A DNA stretch of 64,000 nucleotides from Micavibrio sp. (GCA_028283745.1 JAPWJZ010000007.1:186001-250000), one strand, 5' to 3'. Positions 45,116 to 53,017 are shown, counted from the stretch's first letter. A program made the numbers and translations. Notes: a model not told the origin generated them from the letters alone.

Positions 45116-45202
45116 GCCTCCGTGGCGAAATTGGTAGACGCGGCGCACTCAAAATGCGCAGTCCGCAAGGGCGTGTTGGTTCGAGTCCGACCGGAGGCAC
45201 CA
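45116..45202 (+). tRNA. tRNA-Leu(CAA)
   Basis: Complete cloverleaf: acceptor GCCTCCG/CGGAGGC, D arm, anticodon stem GCGCA/TGCGC with loop CTCAAAA (anticodon CAA, Leu UUG), a long variable arm (GTCCGCAAGGGCGT) as in class II tRNAs, T arm with TTCGAGT, and encoded CCA (45199-45202). Its acceptor and anticodon stems differ from the disrupted gene at 43712, so it is not the same gene rebuilt. It lies inside the element. Confidence 0.97.
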
Positions 45203-45260
45203 CTCTAAGTTCATGCAACTGAAACGTGTTTACGTTTTCATTGAAGAATTGGGCAATCGC

Positions 45261-45671
45261 ATGCGTCATTTGGTTTCATTAATTCTCTGTGCTTTTCTAC
45301 TCGCTGGTTGCGCGCAGACATCCCAGATAGTTGTCGGGAAACAGCGCGCAGCAATATCCCCGGAGCAAGTAAAGCTGTATGTAGACCCACCAAAGAATTA
45401 CGAGAAAGTGGCCATACTGGATTCTTGGGCAAGCGATGGCATGACCCAACAACACAACACGGATATGATCATTGCTGATATGAAGCGCAAAGCAGCCGCT
45501 TTGGGTGCAAATGGAATCCTGCTTCTAAATACGGATGCGGGCGGCACAAACGTGAGTGGCTTTGGAACGGGTTATAATTCCAACGGCACTACTTCTTTTA
45601 GCTCTTTCTTCGCTAGCGAAATGCAGTCTAAGGCTAAGGCATACGCTATTTACGTTCGAAAATTAAAGTAA
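45261..45671 (+). CDS. hypothetical lipoprotein
   Basis: 136 aa. The start at 45261 puts a signal peptide with lipobox LLAGC at residues about 14-18; an upstream start at 45213 is less likely. The mature part has a KAAALGANGILLL segment, seen in small envelope-stress-type lipoproteins, and a Gly/Ser/Asn/Thr-rich insert. Function unknown. Followed by the hairpin-rich region. Confidence 0.7.
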   Translation: MRHLVSLILCAFLLAGCAQTSQIVVGKQRAAISPEQVKLYVDPPKNYEKVAILDSWASDGMTQQHNTDMIIADMKRKAAALGANGILLLNTDAGGTNVSGFGTGYNSNGTTSFSSFFASEMQSKAKAYAIYVRKLK

Positions 45672-45678
45672 ACCAGAA

Positions 45679-45840
45679 ACCGTATCTCGCATGAGCCGAT
45701 GAACGTCGGCGCGGGATACGGTGTTACCGTGAAGCAGCAAAGGTCGGACGACCGACTGTCTCACGGGCGCAATGGCAGATGGACATCTGGCATGGTGGCT
45801 GAAAGCGCCCTGAACAGGGCGTAGCCAGCGCAATACTGGC
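45679..45840. other. 162-base multi-hairpin region, possible structured RNA
   Basis: Five successive helices: ACCGTATCTCGC/GCGGGATACGGT (12 pairs, one GU) enclosing GCCGA/TCGGC; CCGTGA/TCACGG enclosing GTCGG/CCGAC; CAGATG/CATCTG; CGCCCT/AGGGCG with loop GAAC; and GCCAG/CTGGC followed by TTTATAT. No ORF fits it. It lies between the 3' ends of convergent genes (lipoprotein and higA). It may be a 3' UTR, a small RNA or a recombination site. Confidence 0.5.
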
Positions 45841-45864
45841 TTTATATCATTTAAGGAAGGAAGA

Positions 45865-46152
45865 TCAGGCCGCCTTGTATCTTTTAACTTTGATGCTAGA
45901 TGCGTTCTGCCTTGCTTCCCACAAATCATACTGATACTGCAAGCGTATCCATGCTTCTGCCATACCCCATCCTGCCTTTTCTAAGCGGATCGCCATATCG
46001 GGGGAGATGGCTGCATTCCCATTGAGAACATTGCTCAAGGCTGGCCGAGACACGCCAAGCCAATCTGCTGCTGCCGTAACGGATAGGCCAACAGACTCAA
46101 TGCAATCGCGCCGGAGAGCGAGGCCGGGGTGAGGGGGCTTGTGCATGGTCAT
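45865..46152 (-). CDS. higA: HigA-family antitoxin
   Basis: 95 aa. The XRE-type helix-turn-helix is LSVTAAADWLGVSRPALSNVL followed by NGNAAISPDMAIRLEKAGW, the VapI/HigA pattern. It follows higB by 13 bases, in the toxin-first order usual for higBA. It should bind and silence HigB and repress the shared promoter at 46462-46490. Confidence 0.9.
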   Translation of the reverse strand: MTMHKPPHPGLALRRDCIESVGLSVTAAADWLGVSRPALSNVLNGNAAISPDMAIRLEKAGWGMAEAWIRLQYQYDLWEARQNASSIKVKRYKAA

Positions 46153-46165
46153 GTTCTAGTCTCCT

Positions 46166-46444
46166 TTACTTCTTGTGATAGTCGATATAATCAACGTCAG
46201 TCACATCGTTATTTTCATCAAATCGCCAAATTACGCGATAATTCCCACTTACCCAAACAGACCAGAAGCCATCATAATTCCCTTTCAGGGAGTGAAGTTT
46301 ATAGCCCGGTAAGTCCATATCCTTCGCCTTCGTCGCAACATCCAAAAAGCCTAAAATGCTGCGCAGTTTATCGGCGAAGACATCGGAAGAAACATCGGTG
46401 TTATAAAGCTTTTTCAGCCCTTTGTGCCTTATCTTCTTTATCAA
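46166..46444 (-). CDS. higB: HigB-family ribosome-dependent mRNA interferase
   Basis: 92 aa RelE-fold toxin from a TTG start with AGGAG 6 bases upstream. IRHKGLKKLYN at the N-terminus, YKLHSLKGNYDGFWSVWVS and NYRVIWRF are typical. As an addiction module it would help keep the element in the chromosome. Confidence 0.9.
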   Translation of the reverse strand: MIKKIRHKGLKKLYNTDVSSDVFADKLRSILGFLDVATKAKDMDLPGYKLHSLKGNYDGFWSVWVSGNYRVIWRFDENNDVTDVDYIDYHKK

Positions 46445-46461
46445 GTAGCACTCCTATCTTT

Positions 46462-46490
46462 ACTGTAAAGTGTAACGCTACACTTGTCAA
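46462..46490 (-). promoter_or_regulatory. higBA promoter with operator palindrome
   Basis: On the minus strand TTGACA (46485-46490), 17 bases, TACAGT (46462-46467). The spacer holds a perfect palindrome AGTGTA-GCGT-TACACT (46469-46484), well placed for HigA to block the polymerase. Confidence 0.75.
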
Positions 46491-46617
46491 TAATTATTAT
46501 GGCTAATATTCTGCTTATTCATTGGAATCATTGACAATTATTATATAGATAGATGGTCAGGGAACAAGGATAATCCAGTAATTACAGCTACTAACCTCTT
46601 CGGAGCAGGAAGCCCCC

Positions 46618-47505
46618 ATGCCTAATCCTATGCGATTTAATTATTTCCTGTGCCTATTGCTTTTTACAGGGTTCGTAAACTTCCTTGTAACATACCCTGC
46701 CACTGCGACAGCTCCTGATGCAACGAGCAGTTTCGTGTTTAAGGCCGATATACTCCCCTACAAATCATTGCCTGAAAACTTTAAAGGGAGTGACGTTCTT
46801 ACTGTCTTTAAAAAATTTAGCAATCTCCCTACTTCTAGGACAAAGTATCAAACACAAGCTGATTTTAAAAAACAGCAATCGAGCGAAGTTGCAAAAATTC
46901 CTGATCTTGCAAAACTCACTAATGATTTTGTTGTTTTCACCAAGCCCGCTGATTCAGAGGTTTTCTATGATGCAGGAAACGCGCGATATTTTTTTAATAC
47001 GCCTGACGCATTTATTGAGGTTTTGCTGAATACTGAAAAAGAAGGGAATACTGTTGGGTCAACCGCGCTTGGTATCAAAAAAGAGATTAGCAATATTAAA
47101 AAGACGCACTTTCGCCTGATTACAAAGAATCTTCCTGCCAAAGTTGGTTATTCGTATTTTGCAAACCGAAAGTACAGACTAAGCAAGGATGCAAAAGAGC
47201 AAATTTTTAATGAGAGCATTCCGGGATACAGTGCAGCAAACTATGTTGTACAGGGGGCAGATAATATTATCCCGCTTACTTCAGAAAAGGCTGCCTTAAT
47301 AGGTGAAGCCCTGAACATTGGGTATGTCGTCAAATTTATTAGCCCCTTTATCGAACAAGACGGGGGCAGCTTGGAAAAAGCTACTCTTCAGAACCCCATT
47401 GAAACAAGCCATGAGATCCATTTTTTAGTCGCTCAATTACATGAGTTGTTTATCTATAACCAGCATACTGGCGAGGTGCTTTATTCTAAGCGCTTTAAAA
47501 TTTAA
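46618..47505 (+). CDS. hypothetical exported protein, 295 aa
   Basis: Signal peptide about residues 6-31, then a soluble domain with no recognised family. Strongly AT-rich codon use compared with neighbours (many AAA, AAT and TTT codons), so it was probably acquired from another host. It stands alone between higBA and the polymerase cluster. GGAGCAGGAAG lies just before the ATG. Confidence 0.65.
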   Translation: MPNPMRFNYFLCLLLFTGFVNFLVTYPATATAPDATSSFVFKADILPYKSLPENFKGSDVLTVFKKFSNLPTSRTKYQTQADFKKQQSSEVAKIPDLAKLTNDFVVFTKPADSEVFYDAGNARYFFNTPDAFIEVLLNTEKEGNTVGSTALGIKKEISNIKKTHFRLITKNLPAKVGYSYFANRKYRLSKDAKEQIFNESIPGYSAANYVVQGADNIIPLTSEKAALIGEALNIGYVVKFISPFIEQDGGSLEKATLQNPIETSHEIHFLVAQLHELFIYNQHTGEVLYSKRFKI

Positions 47506-47567
47506 TTGGGTTCTTCTAACGTTACGAATTATTTGAATTGCCCCTAAGACGGAACGCCATGCCTGAG

Positions 47568-47804
47568 TTACGGCATGCCGCCCACAAAGCCGCTTGTGTC
47601 GTGGTTCCTGACAAGCGCAATTCTTGCGCCGACATGGCGGCAATTGCGGCGAGGGCAGGACAGATGCTTTGCCACCTCATCCATGTAAACATCCCTATGA
47701 TCGACTTTTATAAGAAGCTGTACGGGGCTTTGAAGCCAAGTATGAAGGCAACGCATGCACGTTGCCTCTATGACTGTGCTATCATCCAAATCCCTCAACT
47801 TCAT
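47568..47804 (-). CDS. small zinc-ribbon-like protein, 78 aa
   Basis: The start at 47804 gives MKLRDLDDSTVIEATCMRC. Cys pairs in ATCMRCLH and LSCPRRNCRH could bind one zinc. It lies 14 bases after the polymerase stop on the same strand, so it is probably its partner in one transcript. A longer frame from 47897 overlaps the polymerase and is rejected. Confidence 0.6.
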   Translation of the reverse strand: MKLRDLDDSTVIEATCMRCLHTWLQSPVQLLIKVDHRDVYMDEVAKHLSCPRRNCRHVGARIALVRNHDTSGFVGGMP

Positions 47805-47818
47805 ATCTTCTTGCCAGC

Positions 47819-49072
47819 TCACCAGAAATCCTCCGCTGAAGGGATGCGGGTATAGGAAATTTTGCCTCCAGCATATCCCCCAGGAGGAGGAACCCAAGGC
47901 CCGATAGTCGCCACACGTTTGCCGAATTTACGATTTAAATCGTCTATGGCTTTGGTGAGTGCTTCACTTTTCTGGCGTTGTTTGTCATCGTTCAGGAGCA
48001 AGTCAAGTTGCCGCTCCGTTGCGGGCGTAAGTTCGCACAGCGTCACGCCGACGCGAACAATCTCTGGATTTCGAGGGATCTTCTTGAGGGCGATAGCCCA
48101 AAGAAGGCCGAGGGCTTCAAGGCACGCGAAATCATCCTGCACGCAGGGCATTTCTTGCGCTTTGCTCCAAGATCCGTCGCGCATATCCAGCCAGAGAAAA
48201 AGGGAACTCGCATGAAAATTATCCCGCCGCATGCGCCTTGCTGCTTTGGTAAGTAGCAAGCGGGAGCAGTCTTTCGCGTGTTCTATCTTGCGCCATTTAG
48301 GGGGCATGACGCGGGCATGTCCAAACATACCCCGCGCCGTAGGTTCAGCATGAATTTCGTAGCCGTGCAGGGCGTACCACATGCGCTCGCCCGTCACGTT
48401 GTTCCACAGGGCGCGAAGACGCTTCGGTTCCGCGTTATACAGTTCTTGCACGGTAAAGATCCCCGCTTTAGCAAGCCGCGCCTCCATGCTTTTCCCGACA
48501 CCCGGAATATCGCCGAAGGAAAGGGCAAATAAAGGTTCAGGCATATCTTCCGGTCGCCAGATGGTTACGCCATCGGGCTTGTTTCTTTTGCCCGCGATTT
48601 TGGCAAGCATGCGGTTAGCACCGAAGCCAATAGAGCAAGTTATCTGATCGCCAATGTTTTTTCTTAGGCGGGCTTTGATACGCTGCGCAAGGTCGGATGG
48701 AGCGGCAATGTCCCTGCTATCAAGAGAACACGATAGTTCGTCAATGGACTTAACGGTTTCAATCGGAATTTCGCAGGAAATTTCGTTTAAAAGAGCATTG
48801 TGCGCTCGGCGATACAAATCAGGTCGTTGGGTTACAAGGACAATTTCAGGGCAGATGTTTCGCGCTTCCTTTACGGTCATCACGTTCTTACAGCCCTTTG
48901 CCTTGGCTTCCTTGGAGCAGGCAATGACGATGGTGGAGTTAGCCGCAGAGGTTTCAAACGGGATAACGCCCACAGGTTTGCCGCGCAGGTTCGGCATAGC
49001 CTGCTGCATGACGGATGCAAAAAACCCGTCGAAATCGAGATAGAGTTTCTCAATGGTTGTAGGTTTTCGCAT
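47819..49072 (-). CDS. Y-family DNA polymerase (UmuC/DinB-like)
   Basis: 417 aa. LYLDFDGFFASV carries the first catalytic Asp; KSIDELSCSL the Asp-Glu pair; GFGANRMLAKIAG and IPGVGKSMEARL (helix-hairpin-helix) follow, then the little-finger region. It would copy damaged DNA. The group is plasmid-borne in many alphaproteobacteria. No umuD-like gene or clear LexA box is seen. It forms a minus-strand run with small genes at 49112 and 49507 upstream and a zinc ribbon downstream. Confidence 0.88.
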   Translation of the reverse strand: MRKPTTIEKLYLDFDGFFASVMQQAMPNLRGKPVGVIPFETSAANSTIVIACSKEAKAKGCKNVMTVKEARNICPEIVLVTQRPDLYRRAHNALLNEISCEIPIETVKSIDELSCSLDSRDIAAPSDLAQRIKARLRKNIGDQITCSIGFGANRMLAKIAGKRNKPDGVTIWRPEDMPEPLFALSFGDIPGVGKSMEARLAKAGIFTVQELYNAEPKRLRALWNNVTGERMWYALHGYEIHAEPTARGMFGHARVMPPKWRKIEHAKDCSRLLLTKAARRMRRDNFHASSLFLWLDMRDGSWSKAQEMPCVQDDFACLEALGLLWAIALKKIPRNPEIVRVGVTLCELTPATERQLDLLLNDDKQRQKSEALTKAIDDLNRKFGKRVATIGPWVPPPGGYAGGKISYTRIPSAEDFW

Positions 49073-49111
49073 TGTCTATTTCTGGTAAGGAGGGGAGGAG
49101 GTTTGTATACT

Positions 49112-49294
49112 TCAAACCGAATTTGGCGTTTCTCTCGCCATTTGCTCGATGGCGTAAATTACATCTTCCGCGCAATCGTAGAGATTGCCAGCGTAAGGCA
49201 CTTTGCTTTTGAAACGCTGGCAGGCGATTTTCGCCACAGTCAGGGCATCTTCCAATTCACGCACATCGGATTTTTTCAGTTCTTTTTCTGCCAT
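49112..49294 (-). CDS. small helical protein, 60 aa
   Basis: GCAGGAG lies 7-8 bases before the ATG, preceded by a perfect hairpin (49315-49330). Predominantly helical, with two Cys (ACQRF and DCAED). No family recognised. Next gene on the same strand is the polymerase, 39 bases on. Confidence 0.6.
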   Translation of the reverse strand: MAEKELKKSDVRELEDALTVAKIACQRFKSKVPYAGNLYDCAEDVIYAIEQMARETPNSV

Positions 49295-49314
49295 GAAATT
49301 TCTCCTGCTAACCG

Positions 49315-49330
49315 CGACCGGAGGCGGTCG
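49315..49330 (-). promoter_or_regulatory. perfect hairpin before the ribosome-binding site of the 60-aa gene
   Basis: CGACCG-GAGG-CGGTCG: 6-base arms, 4-base loop, ending about 10 bases before the AGGAG of the 49112-49294 gene on the minus strand. Confidence 0.5.
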
Positions 49331-49446
49331 GGATTTAAGTCAGGATAACAGCGAAAATATGAACATACAAGGAACAAATATGAAACATATATAATACAAA
49401 GGCTTAGATTCGAAATCAAGTACCATTTTAAAACGTATCCCCATGG

Positions 49447-49493
49447 TTATCCACAGAATCCCGAAAGGTGCGCGAAGTGCAGCGCACCTTTCG
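49447..49493. other. DnaA-box-like site and 12-base perfect hairpin
   Basis: TTATCCACA at 49447-49455 equals the strict DnaA box. It is followed by CGAAAGGTGCGC (49462-49473) and its exact complement (49482-49493) around 8 bases. The hairpin starts 14 bases after the stop of the 49507-49704 gene and may terminate it, though a T-run is lacking. One box alone does not make an origin. Confidence 0.45.
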
Positions 49494-49506
49494 TTGAGTG
49501 GCTCCG

Positions 49507-49704
49507 TTAGAAGCGCGGCCCACGAGGCTTCAAAGCCCGCTTGCGCTGAATTGCGCGACGGATGTTTTCGAGTGTTACCGTCGCCAGCGAGCAATCCGCC
49601 GCCATGTTGCGGCGGGCGAGATCGTTCAGTATCGCATTATATTTATGGTTCAGTTCCGCTTCGCTCAAGTGTTCGAGTTCCGGCAAGGTGATGATGTAAG
49701 CCAT
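49507..49704 (-). CDS. small protein, 65 aa, intact relative of the 17843 ORF
   Basis: AGGAG lies 6 bases before the ATG at 49702-49704. MAYIITLPELEHLSEAEL, LNDLARRN and ENIRRAIQRKRA form a likely helical domain. Small proteins of this type recur beside plasmid and island genes in alphaproteobacteria; no function is known to me. The hairpin at 49726-49740 precedes it. Confidence 0.6.
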   Translation of the reverse strand: MAYIITLPELEHLSEAELNHKYNAILNDLARRNMAADCSLATVTLENIRRAIQRKRALKPRGPRF

Positions 49705-49725
49705 GTTTCGCTCCTGTCTTTCTGT

Positions 49726-50348
49726 CCGCGACAATCGCGGCCTTCATGCCGCAGACAGGACAGCGCGTTCGGATGACCGCACTCGGCGAAACGAAGTGGA
49801 GAAGCCCTTTAGGGCTTGCGGTTGTCAAAGACGAACCGATGCTAGGATGCAAATAAGAAGGACGAGCAGCGGACGGATAAGACCGGAGCAAAGAAACTGT
49901 GAAATCAGCAGACTTCCTTAAGGGAACGATGGATAGCTGAGCCATGAAGTAATGAACGTCCTACACGCGATACTCGATGATGAGCCATGCCAGTGGAAAA
50001 ATTGACCGCATACGAGTGACACCTCAAGAAAACAAACAAGCGAAATTCATGGCAAATGCGCCACAAGCAGCGCACCGCGCTTTATTCGCAGGCTCACGAA
50101 GCCTCCTAGCGGAGTCTTCGCCCATGCGGGTTTCAATCGCTTTCGCAAGAAAATATTGATGCAAATTAAGTAAGGGGTCTTAACCCCTCACGGCGCAAGG
50201 GTCTTCGATGAACGGCGCAGGCCGTATCCCCATGCTTCCGCGCAAGAGCTTGTGCAGCATGGGAGATACCCCTCAGCCTGCGCCGCCCTTGCCGCCGTAC
50301 ACCCCGCTCGCGCTCGCCGCTTGGCGTTCGGGTTTCATGCGAAACCCG
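49726..50348. other. gene-poor region with several perfect hairpins
   Basis: About 670 bases between the genes at 49704 and 50372 carry no convincing ORF. Hairpins: CCGCGA/TCGCGG at 49726-49740; AAGCCCT/AGGGCTT at 49802-49817, within a larger ACCGCA...TGCGGT enclosure; AGGGGT/ACCCCT near 50173-50187; and CGGGTTTC-ATGC-GAAACCCG at 50329-50348, just before the ribosome-binding site of the 50372 gene. It may hold an origin, an RNA or promoters; I cannot tell. Confidence 0.45.
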
Positions 50349-50371
50349 TAAATCCAAGAAGGAAGCAGAAA

Positions 50372-50599
50372 ATGAAAACGCAAACAAACTGGAATGGCCT
50401 GACTATCGAAATCAGCGCAGAGCCAAACCGCTTTCTTTCCCGTATCCAAGGGGAAGAAGTAATCAGCCTGAAAGTGACCAGCAGCGCAATCGCTACGCCC
50501 ATCATGAATGAGGCTTTCGCCGCCTCCCTTATCGCGCAAGCAGGAGGAGCAGCAAACTTTGTCGATGTGATGCTTTCCGCAGAACAGCGCGCAGCGTGA
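50372..50599 (+). CDS. small hypothetical protein, 75 aa
   Basis: AAGGAAG lies about 8 bases before the ATG. A beta-rich start (TIEISAEPNRFLSRIQGEEVISL) and a helical end. No family recognised. It heads a plus-strand run with a 38-aa ORF and ArdC, and the 50329-50348 hairpin lies in its leader. Confidence 0.6.
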   Translation: MKTQTNWNGLTIEISAEPNRFLSRIQGEEVISLKVTSSAIATPIMNEAFAASLIAQAGGAANFVDVMLSAEQRAA

Positions 50600-50609
50600 G
50601 GGGGAAGCC

Positions 50610-50726
50610 ATGCAAGAGCAGCCACCGAAAAACCCTGAGTTTTGGAAGCGGAAGATTGGCGACGACTTCAACTATAACGCCGCCGATTTCAACACTTGGA
50701 TGATTAAGAGATGGGAAAAGGAGTAA
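50610..50726 (+). CDS. small hypothetical protein, 38 aa
   Basis: GAGGGGGAAG precedes the ATG at 50610; TAA at 50724-50726. The peptide is charged and aromatic (NPEFWKRKIGDDFNYN, then FNTWMIKRWEKE). It fills the gap between the 75-aa gene (10 bases) and ardC (5 bases), so coding is likely. Confidence 0.5.
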   Translation: MQEQPPKNPEFWKRKIGDDFNYNAADFNTWMIKRWEKE

Positions 50727-50731
50727 GAACC

Positions 50732-51637
50732 ATGACCGACCGCAAAGACGTTTACAACCGTGTAACTGACCGCATTATTGGAGACCTTGAAAAGGGAGTC
50801 CGCAGCTGGATGAAGCCTTGGAACGCAGGACATACGGCGGGAAAAATCACCCGCCCCCTGCGGCACAACGGCACACCCTATCAGGGTATTAATATCCTGA
50901 TGCTGTGGGGCGAAGCCTTGGACAAGGGGTATTCCTCGCCTATCTGGATGACCTACAATCAGGCGCAGGAACTTGGGGCGCATGTTCGCAAAGGGCAGCA
51001 GGGGGCACTTGTCGTTTACGCCAACAAGATAACCCGTACCGAAACGGGCGAAGGCGGCGAGGAAATCGAGAAGCAGATTCCTTTTATGAAGGGATATTCG
51101 GTTTTCAACGTCGAGCAGATTGAAGGATTGCCAGCCCATTACTACGGCAAGCCTGAAAACCCGCTGCCCTTGGCTGAACGCCTTGACGATACGGAAAGGT
51201 TTATCGCCAACACTGGCGCGGTTATCGGCCACGGCGGGGATAAAGCCTATTATGCCCCTGCGCGTGACATCGTGCAGATGCCGCCCTTTGAAGCCTTCAA
51301 AGACAAGGAAAGCTATTACGCCACGATTTTACATGAACTGACCCACTGGACGAGCCACAAGACGCGCCTAGACCGCAGCTTTAACGCCAAGCGTTTTGGC
51401 GATAATGGCTATGCAAGGGAGGAACTTGTAGCGGAGTTGGGCGCGGCCTTCCTGTCGGCTGACCTTGGCATCACGCCGGAAATCAGGGAAGACCATGCGG
51501 CATATCTGGCGCATTGGCTGAAAGCCTTGAAGGAGGACAGCCGCGCCATATTCAGCGCGGCAGCCCACGCCCAGCGCGCAGCCGATTTCCTGCAAAGCTT
51601 GCAGAGGGTAAAGGAGGAAACGGCGGCGGCGGCATAG
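50732..51637 (+). CDS. ardC: ArdC-type antirestriction protein
   Basis: 301 aa. AAGGAG 8 bases upstream of the ATG. N-terminal ssDNA-binding ArcN domain (about 1-125: DRIIGDLEKGVRSWMKPW, TPYQGINILMLW) and a C-terminal zincin-like metallopeptidase domain with HELTHWTSH. ArdC guards incoming single-stranded DNA against host nucleases during conjugation, fitting a mobilizable element. Confidence 0.9.
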   Translation: MTDRKDVYNRVTDRIIGDLEKGVRSWMKPWNAGHTAGKITRPLRHNGTPYQGINILMLWGEALDKGYSSPIWMTYNQAQELGAHVRKGQQGALVVYANKITRTETGEGGEEIEKQIPFMKGYSVFNVEQIEGLPAHYYGKPENPLPLAERLDDTERFIANTGAVIGHGGDKAYYAPARDIVQMPPFEAFKDKESYYATILHELTHWTSHKTRLDRSFNAKRFGDNGYAREELVAELGAAFLSADLGITPEIREDHAAYLAHWLKALKEDSRAIFSAAAHAQRAADFLQSLQRVKEETAAAA

Positions 51638-51661
51638 CCGCCCCGCCGGAGGCTAAAAATC

Positions 51662-51710
51662 GCGCCGCAGCCTTTGGGCTGCGGCGCACTAGCTTTGATA
51701 GAAAAGCTAG
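51662..51710. other. two tandem perfect hairpins between ardC and the nuclease gene
   Basis: First: GCGCCGCAGCC-TTTG-GGCTGCGGCGC (51662-51687), an 11-pair stem with a tetraloop. Second: CTAGCTTT/AAAGCTAG (51689-51710) with loop GATAGA, followed at once by GGTATAAAG, a possible -10 for the next gene. Confidence 0.55.
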
Positions 51711-51756
51711 GGTATAAAGAAATATGAATATTAAAAGAAAATAGGTAGCTACGAAT

Positions 51757-52236
51757 ATGAGAATATTGGGCATCTTATTTGTGTTAGTGCTGCTGGCGAC
51801 GACACCAGTACTTGCCGCGACTTTGTCGGGCAAGGTGGTGTCGGTCGCGGATGGCGATACCATCACCATCCTGACCTCCGATAAGGTGCAAGTAAAAATC
51901 CGGCTCGTTGAAATCGACGCGCCGGAAAAGGATCAGCCCTACGGGCAGAACTCGAAGAAGGCGCTTTCAGACTTGGTTTTCGGCAAGGATGTGACTGTTG
52001 AATGGGGCAAGACCGACAGATACAAGCGCACCTTGGGGCGCGTATTTGTTGGTGATACTGACGTAAACTTGCAGCAAGTAAGACAGGGTGCTGCATGGGC
52101 TTATACGCAGTATTTGACCGACGAGCGGATAAAACAGGCCGAAACAGAAGCCCGGAATGCCAAAGCAGGACTTTGGGCATTACAGGCTGATCAGATCATG
52201 CCGCCTTGGGAATGGCGGCATGGGGGCAATAAATGA
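51757..52236 (+). CDS. thermonuclease (SNase) family protein with signal peptide
   Basis: 159 aa. Signal peptide about 1-19 (ending VLA). The staphylococcal nuclease fold is clear: VVSVADGDTITIL, IRLVEIDAPEK (catalytic Arg and Glu region), KTDRYKRTLGRVFV (second Arg). Exported, so it would act on DNA outside the cytoplasm. The EEP-type nuclease gene follows within 14 bases. Confidence 0.9.
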   Translation: MRILGILFVLVLLATTPVLAATLSGKVVSVADGDTITILTSDKVQVKIRLVEIDAPEKDQPYGQNSKKALSDLVFGKDVTVEWGKTDRYKRTLGRVFVGDTDVNLQQVRQGAAWAYTQYLTDERIKQAETEARNAKAGLWALQADQIMPPWEWRHGGNK

Positions 52237-52249
52237 GTGTCGCGCTGAT

Positions 52250-53017
52250 ATGAAATTTTTGACTTGGAATATTCAAAGCGGTGGCGGGAAAAGGATTCCC
52301 GGAATAGTTCAGGAGCTTCAACTTCTTAATCCTGATTTCATCGTATTAACGGAAGTAACAGCAAAAAATAATGCAACTCTCCAACAAGCATTAGCCGCTT
52401 CCAATTACCGCCATGTGTTCTCCTTATGCCCGCCAGCCAATGAGAAAAGCGTGATGTTGGCATCTAAAACTCCTTTTAAGATTGCCAACGATGGACTTTC
52501 AAACGACCAAGAAAGATGGGTGTCGATTGAAATGCCAGATAAAAACCTGAAAATTCTCGGCGTTCATATTCCCGGCGCGACTGATAATAAATTTGGGGCG
52601 GACGGTTTTGGTATTTCCGGGGAGAAACGAAAAGAGCGTTTCTGGACGGAAGTGATAAAATATGCAGAAAAGTCCAAGGGTCTTAAAACAATCCTGCTGG
52701 GAGATTTTAACACTGGCTTGCGCGAAGATGCAGAAGGAACTCCCTTTAAGCTATCGGAATTTATCGTAAAACTGAGAGATACAGGATTTGTAGATACATG
52801 GAGGCATCTTCACCCCAATACCCGCGATTATACATGGTATTGGAGGCGCAAAGACAAGATTGATGGTTCGTCGCAACCTCACAATGGCTTCCGTTTGGAT
52901 TATGTGTTTGTTTCCCCGCTTTTGCGCGATGGTATTGTTTCCGCACAGCATGTTCATCATGTAAGAGAGCAAAAGCTTTCCGACCATTCGATAGTCATGG
53001 CCGAAGTGAATGTATAA
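52250..53017 (+). CDS. endonuclease/exonuclease/phosphatase family protein
   Basis: 255 aa. The start at 52250 gives MKFLTWNIQSGGGKRIPG at once, the first EEP motif. VLTEVTAKN, LLGDFNTGLRE and the closing KLSDHSIVMAEV give the metal and catalytic residues. No signal peptide, so likely cytosolic DNA or phosphate-ester cleavage. It overlaps the Excalibur gene by 8 bases. Confidence 0.88.
   Translation: MKFLTWNIQSGGGKRIPGIVQELQLLNPDFIVLTEVTAKNNATLQQALAASNYRHVFSLCPPANEKSVMLASKTPFKIANDGLSNDQERWVSIEMPDKNLKILGVHIPGATDNKFGADGFGISGEKRKERFWTEVIKYAEKSKGLKTILLGDFNTGLREDAEGTPFKLSEFIVKLRDTGFVDTWRHLHPNTRDYTWYWRRKDKIDGSSQPHNGFRLDYVFVSPLLRDGIVSAQHVHHVREQKLSDHSIVMAEVNV

Noticed and set aside
45663..45929. 88-aa minus-strand ORF
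   Set aside because: It covers the hairpin region and overlaps higA; no domain, and structure explains the sequence better.
49447..49455. Chromosomal or plasmid origin at the DnaA box
   Set aside because: Only one box, no replication initiator and no iterons; kept as an observation only.
49643..49945. 100-aa minus-strand ORF with a CPVC pair
   Set aside because: Overlaps the small gene at 49507-49704 and the shared hairpin, and no start signal is seen. The CPVCGMKAAIVADR stretch is noted as conserved with the 17.8 kb locus, but a full gene is not supported.
45679..50348. Group II intron or known ribozyme as explanation for the hairpin regions
   Set aside because: No intron-encoded protein, no domain V-like hairpin and no hammerhead-type core could be found by eye.
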